Source of the DNA: Pseudomonas sp. ACN8
Lineage (GTDB): Bacteria > Pseudomonadota > Gammaproteobacteria > Pseudomonadales > Pseudomonadaceae
Length of the DNA stretch: 64,000 nucleotides
Reading direction: 5' to 3'
Assembly (NCBI RefSeq): GCF_002303925.1
Contig: NZ_MRCS01000032.1
Location: forward strand, 1 to 64,000
This document shows positions 33,996-42,674 of the stretch, piece after piece. A program made the position numbers and the translations under genes. How positions within the stretch are numbered: position 1 is the first letter of the stretch; each line of letters opens with the position of its first letter. Under the pieces are notes generated by a model. The model made no database searches. It saw nothing but the letters and a program-made list of their open reading frames with translations, and had not been told where the DNA came from.

Positions 33996-35951
33996 TTATG
34001 AAGCATTCATGTTCTTATGAGTGTCGATTAAGTGCTGCACAACGCTTGGATCTGCCAAGGTCGAGATATCGCCCAACCCTTCGTATTCGGCGGTCGCAAT
34101 TTTGCGTAGAATCCGGCGCATGATCTTGCCCGAACGGGTCTTCGGTAGCCCCAGTGCCCACTGGATCATATCCGGTGAAGCAATCGGCCCAATCTCCTTA
34201 CGCACCCAGTTCTTAAGCTCCTGGCGCAGTTTCTCGCTCGGCTCTTCACCAGCATTCAGGGTGACGTACACATAAATCCCTTGGCCCTTGATGTCATGCG
34301 GCACGCCCACCACCGCCGCCTCAGCGACTTTCGGGTGCGCGACCACCGCGCTTTCAATCTCGGCAGTCCCCATCCGGTGACCGGACACATTGATCACGTC
34401 ATCCACACGCCCGGTGATCCAGTAGTAACCATCTGCATCGCGACGGGCACCGTCACCGGTGAAATACATGCCACGGAACGTCTTGAAGTAGGTATCGACG
34501 AAGCGATCGTGGTCTCCGTACAGGGTACGCGCCTGACCTGGCCATGAATCGAGGATCACCAGGTTGCCCTCGGTTTCGCCATCGAGAATGTTGCCCAGGT
34601 TGTCCACCAACGCGGGTACCACGCCGAAGAATGGCCGCGCCGCGGAACCCGGCTTGAGGCCATGGGCGCCGGGCAGCGGGCTCATCAGAGTCGCACCGGT
34701 TTCGGTCTGCCACCAGGTGTCGACGATCGGGCAACGGGCTTGGCCAAAATTCTTGTAGTACCAGCCCCAAGCTTCCGGGTTGATCGGCTCGCCCACCGAG
34801 CCCAGCAGACGCAGGCTGCTGCAATCGGCGCCTTCGACGGCGGCCGTGCCCGCCGCCATCATCGCGCGGATCGCGGTCGGCGCGGTGTAGAGGATGTTGA
34901 CCTTGTGCTTGTCGACGATTTTCGCCACCCGGGTGATGTCCGGATAGTTCGGCACGCCTTCGAACAGCAGCGTGGTCGCGCCGTTGGCCAGTGGGGCATA
35001 GACGGTGTAGCTGTGGCCGGTGACCCAACCCACGTCGGCGGTGCACCAGTAGACTTCGCCCGGACGGTAGTCGAACACGCGCTCATGGGTCATGGCGGCA
35101 TAAAGCAGGTAACCGCCAGTGGTGTGCTGCACACCCTTCGGCTTGCCGGTGGAACCGGAGGTGTAGAGGATGAACAGCGCCTCTTCGGCGCCCATCTCTT
35201 TCGGCGCGCAAACGGTGCCGGCCACTTTCATCAGGTCTTCGAACCAGATGTCGCGATGCTGGTTCCACTTGATGTCGCCACCGGTGCGCTGGCACACGAT
35301 GACCTTCTGGATGCTGCTGGTTTCCGGGTTGGTCAGGGCGTCATCGACGTTGGCCTTGAGCGGGATCTTCTTGCCGGCACGCAGGCCTTCGTCGGCGGTG
35401 ATCACCACCTTGGAGCGGCAGTCGATGATGCGACCGGCCAGGGCTTCCGGCGAGAAACCGCCGAACACCACCGAGTGAATCGCGCCGATGCGGGTACAGG
35501 CCAGCATGGCGACCACGGCTTCGGGGATCATCGGCATGTAGATGGTCACCACGTCGCCGCGGTGCACGTCCTGGCCACGCAGGGCGTTGGCGAACTTGCA
35601 GACTTGTTCGTGCAGCTCGCGGTAGGTGATATGGCGGCTTTCGGAAGGGTCATCGCCTTCCCAGATGATGGCGACCTGGTCGCCACGGTCGGCCAGATGA
35701 CGGTCGAGGCAGTTATAGGAAACGTTCAGGGTGCCGTCGGCGAACCATTTGATGTCGACATGATGATCGTCGAAAGAAGTCTGTTTCACCTTGGTGAAAG
35801 GCTTGATCCAGTCGAGACGCTTGGCCTGTTCGCGCCAGAAGCCGTCCGGATTGACGACCGACTGCTGGTACATGGCCTTGTAGGTCGCCTCATCGGTCAA
35901 CGTGTTGGCCAGAACCTCGGGACGAACGGGATACAGGGAAGCCGCACTCAT
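33996..35951 (-). CDS. acsA: Acetyl-CoA synthetase AcsA
   Basis: 651 aa from ATG 35951 (GAGG about 9 nt upstream), the normal length; the longer frame to 36053 is not supported. AMP-forming ligase that makes acetyl-CoA from acetate, and propionyl-CoA less well. Motifs: FILYTSGSTGKPKGVQHTTGGY (P-loop-like A3, YTSGSTGKPKG), WWQTETGATLM, YFTGDGARRDADGYYWITGR, and the acetylation-regulated lysine in PKTRSGKIMRR near the C-terminus. Codon use is more GC-rich than in the acrylate genes beyond 36351. Acetate import genes yjcH-actP lie 14 kb away in the same window. Confidence 0.97.
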   Translation of the reverse strand: MSAASLYPVRPEVLANTLTDEATYKAMYQQSVVNPDGFWREQAKRLDWIKPFTKVKQTSFDDHHVDIKWFADGTLNVSYNCLDRHLADRGDQVAIIWEGDDPSESRHITYRELHEQVCKFANALRGQDVHRGDVVTIYMPMIPEAVVAMLACTRIGAIHSVVFGGFSPEALAGRIIDCRSKVVITADEGLRAGKKIPLKANVDDALTNPETSSIQKVIVCQRTGGDIKWNQHRDIWFEDLMKVAGTVCAPKEMGAEEALFILYTSGSTGKPKGVQHTTGGYLLYAAMTHERVFDYRPGEVYWCTADVGWVTGHSYTVYAPLANGATTLLFEGVPNYPDITRVAKIVDKHKVNILYTAPTAIRAMMAAGTAAVEGADCSSLRLLGSVGEPINPEAWGWYYKNFGQARCPIVDTWWQTETGATLMSPLPGAHGLKPGSAARPFFGVVPALVDNLGNILDGETEGNLVILDSWPGQARTLYGDHDRFVDTYFKTFRGMYFTGDGARRDADGYYWITGRVDDVINVSGHRMGTAEIESAVVAHPKVAEAAVVGVPHDIKGQGIYVYVTLNAGEEPSEKLRQELKNWVRKEIGPIASPDMIQWALGLPKTRSGKIMRRILRKIATAEYEGLGDISTLADPSVVQHLIDTHKNMNAS

Positions 35952-36306
35952 CTTTCTTACCTCGGTGAAGTAGTTGTTTTTATGTGCACAGATTGAACGT
36001 GCTTTACGTAAAAACCGCGCAATGCGATGTCGGGACAATTCAGGTTTAATCAATAGAATAATGGCGGGCCGGCTCGACCTTGCTGAGATAAACTTTGCAC
36101 GTTGCTCACATGCTTAGTGAACAGAAAAAAACGTAATTGTAGTCAGGGCTCTTTTTCAAACAATAAACATATTTCTTGAGAGTCGTGAAACTGACAAGGC
36201 GCTTCAAAGGTCTGGCAACACACTTCAAGACCGGATTAAGTGATAGCCTTAAGTGTCTGAGCAAATTTTTAGGTCATTTTGAAACAGTTTTAAAAGTCTA
36301 TGCATG
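35952..36306. other. acsA upstream region
   Basis: About 355 bp with no gene, carrying the acsA promoter on the minus strand. I did not find a convincing sigma54 -24/-12 pair. GC is visibly lower from about 36120 onward, which marks the border with the acrylate gene block. Confidence 0.4.
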
Positions 36307-36336
36307 CAGCAACCTTCGGGTGACCAAAGGTTGCTG
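36307..36336 (-). terminator. Hairpin after acuK
   Basis: CAGCAACCTT-CGGGTGACCA-AAGGTTGCTG, a perfect 10-bp stem 15-44 nt past the acuK stop. A T-rich stretch follows a few bases later on the minus strand, so it is a likely end for the acuN-acuK transcript. Confidence 0.6.
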
Positions 36337-36350
36337 ACTCTAACTGGTAC

Positions 36351-37244
36351 TCAGCGATGCCGGAAAACTGGTGCTCGCTTACTGAGAAATGCCTGCATGC
36401 CTTCTTTCTGACCATCAGTCGCAAATGACGCCTGGAATAGCCGACGCTCGTAGCGCATACCCTCGGTCAACCCAACTTCCAATGCGCGATTTACAGCTTC
36501 TTTGGCCATTCTTACCGCGGGTGCATTGTAGCCAGAAATGGTGTGGGCAGCCTCAAGCGCCGTTTGCAACAGATCGGCCGCAGGGACAACACGAGCCACC
36601 AACCCAGCCGCCTTTGCCTCGATAGCGTTGATACTCCGACCGGTCAAGATAAGGTCCATCGCCAGGGCCTTGCCTACCGACCGCGTGAGTCGTTGTGATC
36701 CGCCAATGCCGGGTAGGATACCCAGCTTGATTTCCGGCTGCCCGAAATGAGCGTCCTCTGAGGCAATGATAAAGTCGCACATCATCGCCAGCTCGCAGCC
36801 CCCGCCTAACGCGTAACCACTCACTGCTGCGATGATTGGCTTACTGATGGTGGGCAATTCCTGCCATGCAGCGAAGATATCTCGCGACTGCAGCTCGACG
36901 AAGGTCTTGTCGGCCATCTCTTCAATGTCTGCCCCTGCGGCGAACGCTCTTGGACTGCCTGCGATGACAATGGCACCAATGTTGTCATCAGCATCAAAAG
37001 CGCGAAGTGCTGAGACGACTTCCTGCGACATACGGACATTGAGCGCGTTCAGACTCTTCGGTCTGTTCAATGTGAGCAGTCCCACACGCTCTCGCCGTTC
37101 GACCAAGATAGTCTCGTAACGTAGCGCCGGGGTCGGTTCAACACCCGAAGTCTTCACGCTGCCAGATTTACCGGCGTCGGATTGGTTGTTTGTGTTTTTA
37201 AGTACTGCAGCGTTTGAGGCTGTTGTAATTGTTGTGGCTGACAT
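36351..37244 (-). CDS. acuK: Enoyl-CoA hydratase AcuK (acryloyl-CoA hydration)
   Basis: 297 aa from ATG 37244, preceded by CGGAG about 9 nt away; the longer frame overlaps acuN and is rejected. The first 50 residues are a Ser/Thr/Asn-rich extension not usual in crotonases. The fold follows: LLTLNRPKSLNALN, AFAAGADIEEM (oxyanion hole), GYALGGGCELAMMCD and FGQPEIKLGILPGIGGSQRL, with both catalytic glutamates (GGCE and QPE) present. Next to a class III CoA transferase, dddA, acuR and dddC, it matches AcuK of Halomonas, which with AcuN turns acrylate into 3-hydroxypropionate. A general fatty-acid role is possible but less likely in this setting. Confidence 0.8.
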   Translation of the reverse strand: MSATTITTASNAAVLKNTNNQSDAGKSGSVKTSGVEPTPALRYETILVERRERVGLLTLNRPKSLNALNVRMSQEVVSALRAFDADDNIGAIVIAGSPRAFAAGADIEEMADKTFVELQSRDIFAAWQELPTISKPIIAAVSGYALGGGCELAMMCDFIIASEDAHFGQPEIKLGILPGIGGSQRLTRSVGKALAMDLILTGRSINAIEAKAAGLVARVVPAADLLQTALEAAHTISGYNAPAVRMAKEAVNRALEVGLTEGMRYERRLFQASFATDGQKEGMQAFLSKRAPVFRHR

Positions 37245-37284
37245 AGATAACATCTCCGTATTGGATGGACCTACTTGATTAGAA

Positions 37285-38550
37285 CTAAGCAGTGGCTTTT
37301 TGTAATTGTTCGCTGAACTCTTCGGGCAGCGCTTCTTCGAACGTATGAGGCGATGGTGCATAGTCTCCCGTTCGAGACATCAGTTGAGAGAGAATATGTT
37401 CACGGTGCTCGTCAAGAGCGGGCGCGCGTATTGGAGTCGCAGCATCGATGTCTGCATAACCACTGAGCTTGATCGGATTGCCGGCGGTGCGTACAGCACG
37501 CTCTCCCGCGCCTCGCACCTGGATAATCATGTTGCGGGCATCCAGCTGAGGATGGTCGAACAACTGGTCTATCGTGTTGAGAGGCGAGCAGGGGACGCCA
37601 GCCGCATTAAGTCGATCAATCCAGTGTGAGATCGGCTTGGTACGTGTGATTTCTTCAATCGCTTTGACCATTGCAGGGCGATTGATGCAACGCAATTCAT
37701 TGCTGACAAATAGCGGGTTCAGCCCTAGTTGCGGGTCACCCAACGCATCCGCCATAAGCATGAAAAGCTGGTCATTGCCCGCCGCAATTACAAACCGGCC
37801 GTCTTGTGCCGCGAACGTTTCAAAAGGTGCAAGAGACGGGTGGCAATCGCCAGTGCGCGTTGGTACTTTTCCCTCCACATCGTAGCGCGCCAGGGCCGTT
37901 TCCATGAGCGCTGCTTGGCAGTCCAACATGGCAATGTCAACGCGCGTACCCTGTGCATCTTGGTTTCGCTTGTAGAGTGAAGACAGGATGCCAATGACTG
38001 CGAACAACGCGGCACTTAGGTCACCAAAGCTTGTGCCAACGCGCGCGGGCTGAGCATCAGGCCAACCGGTCAAGCTCATGATGCCGCCCATTGCCTGGAC
38101 AACCATGTCGTAGCCTGGCAGGTCACTAAATGGTCCTGTATGTCCAAAGCCCGAGATGGAGGCGTAGATGAGATGCGGGTGGGTGCGCGCAAGCCGATCG
38201 GCGCCGTAACCTAATCGATCCATCACGCCGGGTCGAAAATTCTCCACCAATACGTCAGCCTCGCCGAGCATTCGTTCGAGCAGATCGCGGTCGCGCGGGC
38301 TTTTGATATCCAGCGCGATGCTCTCCTTGCCTCGGTTGAAACACATGAAGTACGCGGATTCCTGATCGACGAACGGCCCGAATGCGCGCGTATCGTCTCC
38401 AGTGGCGATCCTTTCAATCTTGATGACTCGCGCTCCGAGATCCGCTAGGACCATCGTGCAATAGGGGCCAGCCAGAACACGCGAGAAGTCTAAAACAGTG
38501 ATGCCATCCAAAGGGCCTTTCTTTGGGGACGAACCTTGTGGGAGATCCAT
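37285..38550 (-). CDS. acuN: Class III (CaiB/BaiF) CoA transferase AcuN
   Basis: 421 aa. N-terminal motif GITVLDFSRVLAGPYCTMVLADLGARVIKIE (first part LDFSRVLAGPYC), then FMCFNRGKESIALDIK, VENFRPGVMDRLG and the catalytic Asp in LPGYDMVVQAMGG. Such enzymes move CoA between carboxylic acids. In acrylate-using Halomonas, AcuN activates acrylate or forms 3-hydroxypropionyl-CoA with AcuK, and the DMSP enzyme DddD is built from the same fold. It lies 24 nt after dddA and 40 nt before acuK in one transcript. Confidence 0.8.
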   Translation of the reverse strand: MDLPQGSSPKKGPLDGITVLDFSRVLAGPYCTMVLADLGARVIKIERIATGDDTRAFGPFVDQESAYFMCFNRGKESIALDIKSPRDRDLLERMLGEADVLVENFRPGVMDRLGYGADRLARTHPHLIYASISGFGHTGPFSDLPGYDMVVQAMGGIMSLTGWPDAQPARVGTSFGDLSAALFAVIGILSSLYKRNQDAQGTRVDIAMLDCQAALMETALARYDVEGKVPTRTGDCHPSLAPFETFAAQDGRFVIAAGNDQLFMLMADALGDPQLGLNPLFVSNELRCINRPAMVKAIEEITRTKPISHWIDRLNAAGVPCSPLNTIDQLFDHPQLDARNMIIQVRGAGERAVRTAGNPIKLSGYADIDAATPIRAPALDEHREHILSQLMSRTGDYAPSPHTFEEALPEEFSEQLQKATA

Positions 38551-38574
38551 ATTATTATTTTCCGATCTGATGGG

Positions 38575-40242
38575 TTAGATACCAGCAATGATCCAACGCG
38601 CGGCTTTCTCCGCAATCATCAACGTTGGGCTATTGGTGTTGCCGCTCGTAATCGTGGGCATGACGCTGGCGTCGACTACTCGAAGACCCTGGATGCCATG
38701 TACACGAAGATGACTGTCCACCACAGAGTCCGGGTCGGATGAACGCCCCATTCTCGCGGTCCCCACGGGATGGAAAATCGTCGTTCCGATATCGCCCGCC
38801 AAACGTGCAAGTTGTTCGTCCGTTTCGTACTGAACACCCGGCTTGTATTCTTCGGGGTAGTAGCGGGCCAACGCTGGTTGCGATGCAATACGACGGGTCA
38901 CGCGTAACGAATCTGCCGCGACTTTGCGGTCTTCATCAGTACTCAGGTAGTTGGGCGCAATGATTGGAACGTTGCGGAAATCTGCGCTGCGTATCGATAC
39001 CTGGCCGCGGCTACTCGGGCGAAGGTTGCACACGCTGGCGGTTAAGGCAGGGAATTGGTGAAGCGGCTGGCCGAAAGCTTCCAGACTCAATGGTTGAACA
39101 TGGTACTGAATATTAGGGGTTTGATAGGACTCATCGCTGGTGGTGAAAATGCCCAGCTGAGAAGGGGACATACTCATTGGGCCGCTACGTTTCAGCGCGT
39201 ATTCCAATGCGATCGCAGCTTTACCCCATATATTGGACGCCTGAGTGTTCAGCGTGGGCGCACCGTGCACTTTGTAGACCGAGCGGATCTGTAGATGGTC
39301 TTGTAGGTTGCCGCCTACCCCTGGTAAATGATGCACGACCGGAATGCGATGCTCATTTAGCAACTTGGCGTCGCCTACCCCCGAAAGCTGCAGCAACTGG
39401 GGAGTACCGATAGCACCAGCGCTGAGGATAACTTCGCGACGGGCCCCCACTTTACGGTGTTGACCTTGGTGAATAAGCTCGACGCCGCAACAGGCTTGCG
39501 GCCCATTTTCACGCGTCTCAAAAAGAAGGCGGGATACCTGCGCACCGGTCCATATCGTAAGATTTGAGCGTTGTTTTCGAATGGGTTTTAAAAACGCCTT
39601 GGAGGCATTCCAGCGCCAGCCGCTGCGTTGGTTGACTTCAAAATAGCCGACACCATGATTGTCTCCGCTATTGAAGTCGTCGGTCGCTGGAATGCCGGCC
39701 TGCTGTGCCGCCTCTGCAAAGGCATCAAGTATGTCCCAGCGCAGACGCTGCTTTTCTATGCGCCATTCTCCGCCCGAGCTGTGCAGGTTTTTAAATTGTG
39801 CCGCCCGGCTACCTAGTTGATTGGCAACGGCGGAATCAAGGCGGTAGTGATCCTCGTGCGCACGGAAGTCATTGAGGCAGCTCTCCCAATTCCACTCTTC
39901 ATCACCAGTGACCTGCGCCCAATGCTCATAATCATGAGCTTGGCCACGCATGTAGATCATGCCGTTGATGCTTGAGCATCCCCCCAGCGTTTTACCCCTT
40001 GGATACAGCAATTCGCGGCCATTCAGGCCTGGTGATGCTGCGGTCCGAAAACGCCAATCAGTACGTGGATTGTCAATGCAATAGAGGTAACCAACCGGAA
40101 TATGAATCCAGGGGTAATTGTCCGGGCCACCGGCTTCAAGGAGTAAGACTCGGCAGTTCGAATCGGCACTGAGGCGGTTGGCAAGTAAGCAGCCAGCCGT
40201 GCCAGCTCCAATGATGATGTAGTCAAAAGTTGGCGTATTCAT
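38575..40242 (-). CDS. dddA: GMC-family flavoprotein dehydrogenase DddA (3-hydroxypropionate oxidation)
   Basis: 555 aa. FAD-binding YIIIGAGTAGCLLANRL and LLLEAGG at the N-terminus, the GMC signature PRGKTLGGCSSINGMIYMRG, and the catalytic C-terminal pair His in FHPVGTARMG and Asn in SGNTNSPTLMIAE. It resembles choline dehydrogenase. DddA of Halomonas is a GMC enzyme oxidising 3-hydroxypropionate to malonate semialdehyde, and the neighbours acuN, acuK, acuR and dddC support that role over choline. First gene of the dddA-acuN-acuK unit, behind an AcuR-type operator. Confidence 0.8.
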   Translation of the reverse strand: MNTPTFDYIIIGAGTAGCLLANRLSADSNCRVLLLEAGGPDNYPWIHIPVGYLYCIDNPRTDWRFRTAASPGLNGRELLYPRGKTLGGCSSINGMIYMRGQAHDYEHWAQVTGDEEWNWESCLNDFRAHEDHYRLDSAVANQLGSRAAQFKNLHSSGGEWRIEKQRLRWDILDAFAEAAQQAGIPATDDFNSGDNHGVGYFEVNQRSGWRWNASKAFLKPIRKQRSNLTIWTGAQVSRLLFETRENGPQACCGVELIHQGQHRKVGARREVILSAGAIGTPQLLQLSGVGDAKLLNEHRIPVVHHLPGVGGNLQDHLQIRSVYKVHGAPTLNTQASNIWGKAAIALEYALKRSGPMSMSPSQLGIFTTSDESYQTPNIQYHVQPLSLEAFGQPLHQFPALTASVCNLRPSSRGQVSIRSADFRNVPIIAPNYLSTDEDRKVAADSLRVTRRIASQPALARYYPEEYKPGVQYETDEQLARLAGDIGTTIFHPVGTARMGRSSDPDSVVDSHLRVHGIQGLRVVDASVMPTITSGNTNSPTLMIAEKAARWIIAGI

Positions 40243-40284
40243 CGTGACACCTGTTGTGACGAGCGATGTAACGGTTCTAGTTTT

Positions 40285-40314
40285 TAATTAGACCGATCGT
40301 ATATTATTGGGCAA
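40285..40314 (-). promoter_or_regulatory. dddA promoter with AcuR operator
   Basis: On the minus strand: -35 TTGCCC, 18-nt spacer ending CGATCGGTC, -10 TAATTA. The operator CGATCGGTCTAA overlaps the -10 box. It matches the acuR and 48874 promoters almost exactly. Binding of a TetR repressor here would block polymerase. Confidence 0.7.
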
Positions 40315-40323
40315 AAAAAGAGC

Positions 40324-40959
40324 CTAAGACTCCAGGCTCATCAAAAACATATCTGCAAATACCCGCAGCGGCTCCCCATTGCGTTCAAGCTTGGCGCGCA
40401 GCACAGCCCCCTCCCAGCCAATCCAGAAGAAAGCGGCCCAGCGCGCCGAGTCTATATGCTGGGGAATTTCGCCTGCGCTCTTCGCTGCATCCAAGCAGCG
40501 TTCGAAGCGGTTTTGCCAGTCCAAAAGCACGCCGCTGAGTAGCGCCCGAAAGGACTCTGGAAGAGCCCCCATCTCTTGTCCCAGGTTACCCACAAGGCAT
40601 CCTCGAGAAAAATCGAACCGCTCCATCCCGCGCTCTGCATCTTGGCAAAACGCATCGATGCGCCTCATGGGGGAAATACTTTCGTCCAAGAGGTGCTGGT
40701 CGATCTTGCGCGCGAAATACCGGGCATAAAGCGTAATCAGTTCCGATCCAAAAGCTTCTTTGCTGGTGAAGAAATGGTAAAAAGAACCCTTGGGTACGCC
40801 AACTGACTTCAGCACTTCGTCGATGCCGGTGGCCGAAAATCCCTTTTCCGTCAGGGCAGCAACGCCGGCACGGCACAGGATATCGCGTGTCTCACGGTAG
40901 TCGCCGGCGGTTTTCGCCGGGCGACCACGCTTACGAGGGGTAGATAGGGTATTAGTCAT
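40324..40959 (-). CDS. acuR: TetR-family repressor AcuR
   Basis: 211 aa from ATG 40959 (MTNTLSTPRKRGRPAKT); the frame to 40998 would run through the promoter. Helix-turn-helix at about 25-70 (FSATGIDEVLKSVGVPKGSFYHFF). The C-terminal part FSRGCLVGNLGQEMGALPESF and FFWIGWEGAVLRAKLE is strikingly like AcuR of Rhodobacter, the acrylate-responsive repressor of acuRI-dddL. The -10 box ends 7 nt before the ATG, so the message may be leaderless; no ribosome binding site is visible. The gene is between dddC and dddA on the same strand and probably represses itself, dddA and acuI. Confidence 0.88.
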   Translation of the reverse strand: MTNTLSTPRKRGRPAKTAGDYRETRDILCRAGVAALTEKGFSATGIDEVLKSVGVPKGSFYHFFTSKEAFGSELITLYARYFARKIDQHLLDESISPMRRIDAFCQDAERGMERFDFSRGCLVGNLGQEMGALPESFRALLSGVLLDWQNRFERCLDAAKSAGEIPQHIDSARWAAFFWIGWEGAVLRAKLERNGEPLRVFADMFLMSLES

Positions 40960-40966
40960 GCGTCGA

Positions 40967-40995
40967 TTATTAGACCGATCGACTATTAAAATCAA
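40967..40995 (-). promoter_or_regulatory. acuR promoter with AcuR operator
   Basis: On the minus strand: -35 TTGATT, 17-nt spacer ending CGATCGGTC, -10 TAATAA, then 7 nt to ATG. The operator is within a broader imperfect palindrome around CGATCG. Autoregulation is likely. Confidence 0.7.
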
Positions 40996-41034
40996 CACCT
41001 TTTTTACGCAGCGCCCCTCGTGAGACCATTGCGA

Positions 41035-42558
41035 CTATTTTGAGGTCGGCATCGCGAATTCCGCACCTTTGCCGATGCTTTCTGGCCAGCGTTGCATAAT
41101 GGATTTTTGCTTGGTGTAGAAGCGCACACCCTCTTCTCCGTAAGCATGCATGTCTCCAAAAAGGCTTTTCTTCCAACCACCGAAACCGTGCCAAGCCATA
41201 GGCACAGGAAGCGGTACATTGATGCCCACCATTCCTACCTGAATGCGGCGGCTGAATTCGCGCGCCACATTGCCGTCCCGGGTGAAGCAGGCCACGCCAT
41301 TACCAAATTCGTGATCGTTGACCAATTGCACAGCCGTAGCAAAGTCAGGCACGCGCACGCAAGCAAGCACAGGACCAAAGATCTCCTCCTTATAGATGCG
41401 CATATCCGGCGTGACGTGGTCGAACAGTGTGCCGCCCATCCAAAAGCCTTCTGCACATCCGTCACCGGCCTCGGCACCGTTGAAGTCGCGACCATCAGCC
41501 AATAGCTGTGCGCCTTCCTTAATGCCTTGCTCAATGTAGCCGGTAATGCGTGCATGGGCGGCGGCAGTGACGATGGGACCCATCTCTGCGGCCAAGTTGG
41601 TGCCATTGAGCACTTTCAGCGCTTTGGTACGTTCCAGTAACTTTGGCACGACCTTATCGGCCACGTCACCGACCAGCACTGCAACCGAGATCGCCATGCA
41701 GCGTTCGCCCGCTGAACCGTAGCCAGCACCAATGAGGGCATCCACAACCTGGTCGACATCAGCATCAGGCATGACCACCATGTGATTCTTCGCGCCGCCC
41801 AGGGCCTGCACGCGCTTGCCGTGGCGAGCGCCGGTCTCGTAGATGTAATTGGCGATTGGCGTGGAGCCGACGAAGGACACCGCTTTCACATCCGGATGGA
41901 CCAGCAGCGCGTCAACGGCCTCTTTGTCGCCTTGCACCACGTTGAACACGCCATCAGGCAGGCCGGCCTGTTTCAGCAAATCGGCCATAAACAGGCTGGC
42001 ACTTGGATCGGTTGGGCTGGGTTTAAGAATGAACGTGTTGCCCGCAGCGATCGCCACCGGGAACATCCACATCGGTACCATCACCGGAAAGTTGAACGGC
42101 GTGATGCCAGCGACGACACCCAATGGCTGGCGCAGTGTCCAGTTGTCCATGTTGGTGGACACCTGATCGGAGAAGTCGCCCTTGAGCAACTGCGGAATGC
42201 CACAAGAGAACTCAACGATGTCAATACCACGGGCCACTTCGCCCTGGGCATCGGTGAAGACCTTGCCATGTTCGGCAGTGATCAGGTGCGCCAGTACGTC
42301 TTTGTTCTGGTTCAACAGCTCCAGAAATTTGAATAAGACTCGAGCGCGGCGAATGGGCGGCGTTTCCGACCAGGCGGGAAAGGCAGCCTGGGCGGAAGCC
42401 ACTGCGGCGTCTATGTCCTGTGAGTTGCCCAGGCGCACATGGCCACTAACGGCGCCGGTGGCTGGGTTGAAAATGGGTTGAGTGCGGACACCGCTACCGG
42501 CGACGTGGGCGCCGTGGATGTACTGGGCAATCTCTTGGTTATTATTTAGCTGGGTCAT
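41035..42558 (-). CDS. dddC: CoA-acylating malonate/methylmalonate-semialdehyde dehydrogenase DddC (MmsA-like)
   Basis: 507 aa. Full MmsA-type aldehyde dehydrogenase: ITPFNFPVMVPMWMFPVAIA, FILKPSPTDPSASL, SFVGSTPIANYIYETG, GAKNHMVVMPDADVD, catalytic Cys in GSAGERCMAISVAV and EEIFGPVLACVRV. It converts malonate semialdehyde, CoA and NAD+ to acetyl-CoA and CO2, the last step after DddA. MmsA of valine degradation is the same family, but that gene usually sits with mmsB, absent here. It ends about 75 nt before the acuR start and is transcribed away from a LysR gene. Confidence 0.87.
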   Translation of the reverse strand: MTQLNNNQEIAQYIHGAHVAGSGVRTQPIFNPATGAVSGHVRLGNSQDIDAAVASAQAAFPAWSETPPIRRARVLFKFLELLNQNKDVLAHLITAEHGKVFTDAQGEVARGIDIVEFSCGIPQLLKGDFSDQVSTNMDNWTLRQPLGVVAGITPFNFPVMVPMWMFPVAIAAGNTFILKPSPTDPSASLFMADLLKQAGLPDGVFNVVQGDKEAVDALLVHPDVKAVSFVGSTPIANYIYETGARHGKRVQALGGAKNHMVVMPDADVDQVVDALIGAGYGSAGERCMAISVAVLVGDVADKVVPKLLERTKALKVLNGTNLAAEMGPIVTAAAHARITGYIEQGIKEGAQLLADGRDFNGAEAGDGCAEGFWMGGTLFDHVTPDMRIYKEEIFGPVLACVRVPDFATAVQLVNDHEFGNGVACFTRDGNVAREFSRRIQVGMVGINVPLPVPMAWHGFGGWKKSLFGDMHAYGEEGVRFYTKQKSIMQRWPESIGKGAEFAMPTSK

Positions 42559-42646
42559 GGCGGGTCTCGCTTCGATGGAGAAGTCGGAAATGCACCCAGA
42601 GCCTAAGGGATCGTTCTTGCCTCAACAACGTCACAAACTTGAATTG

Positions 42647-42668
42647 ATTGTTCACTTTGGTGAACAAT
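42647..42668. promoter_or_regulatory. Inverted repeat, probable LysR operator between dddC and lysR
   Basis: TTGTTCACTTTGGTGAACAA with flanking A/T gives perfect 9-bp arms around TTTG. It ends 6 nt before the lysR ATG and lies in the divergent promoter region, fitting the autoregulatory LysR pattern (T-N-A core in TTCAC-N4-GTGAA). Confidence 0.6.
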
Positions 42669-42674
42669 AGATTT

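Noticed and set aside
34662..35996. 444-codon frame opposite acsA
   Set aside because: Antisense shadow of a highly biased GC-rich gene, rich in His, Gly and Arg without a fold-like pattern.
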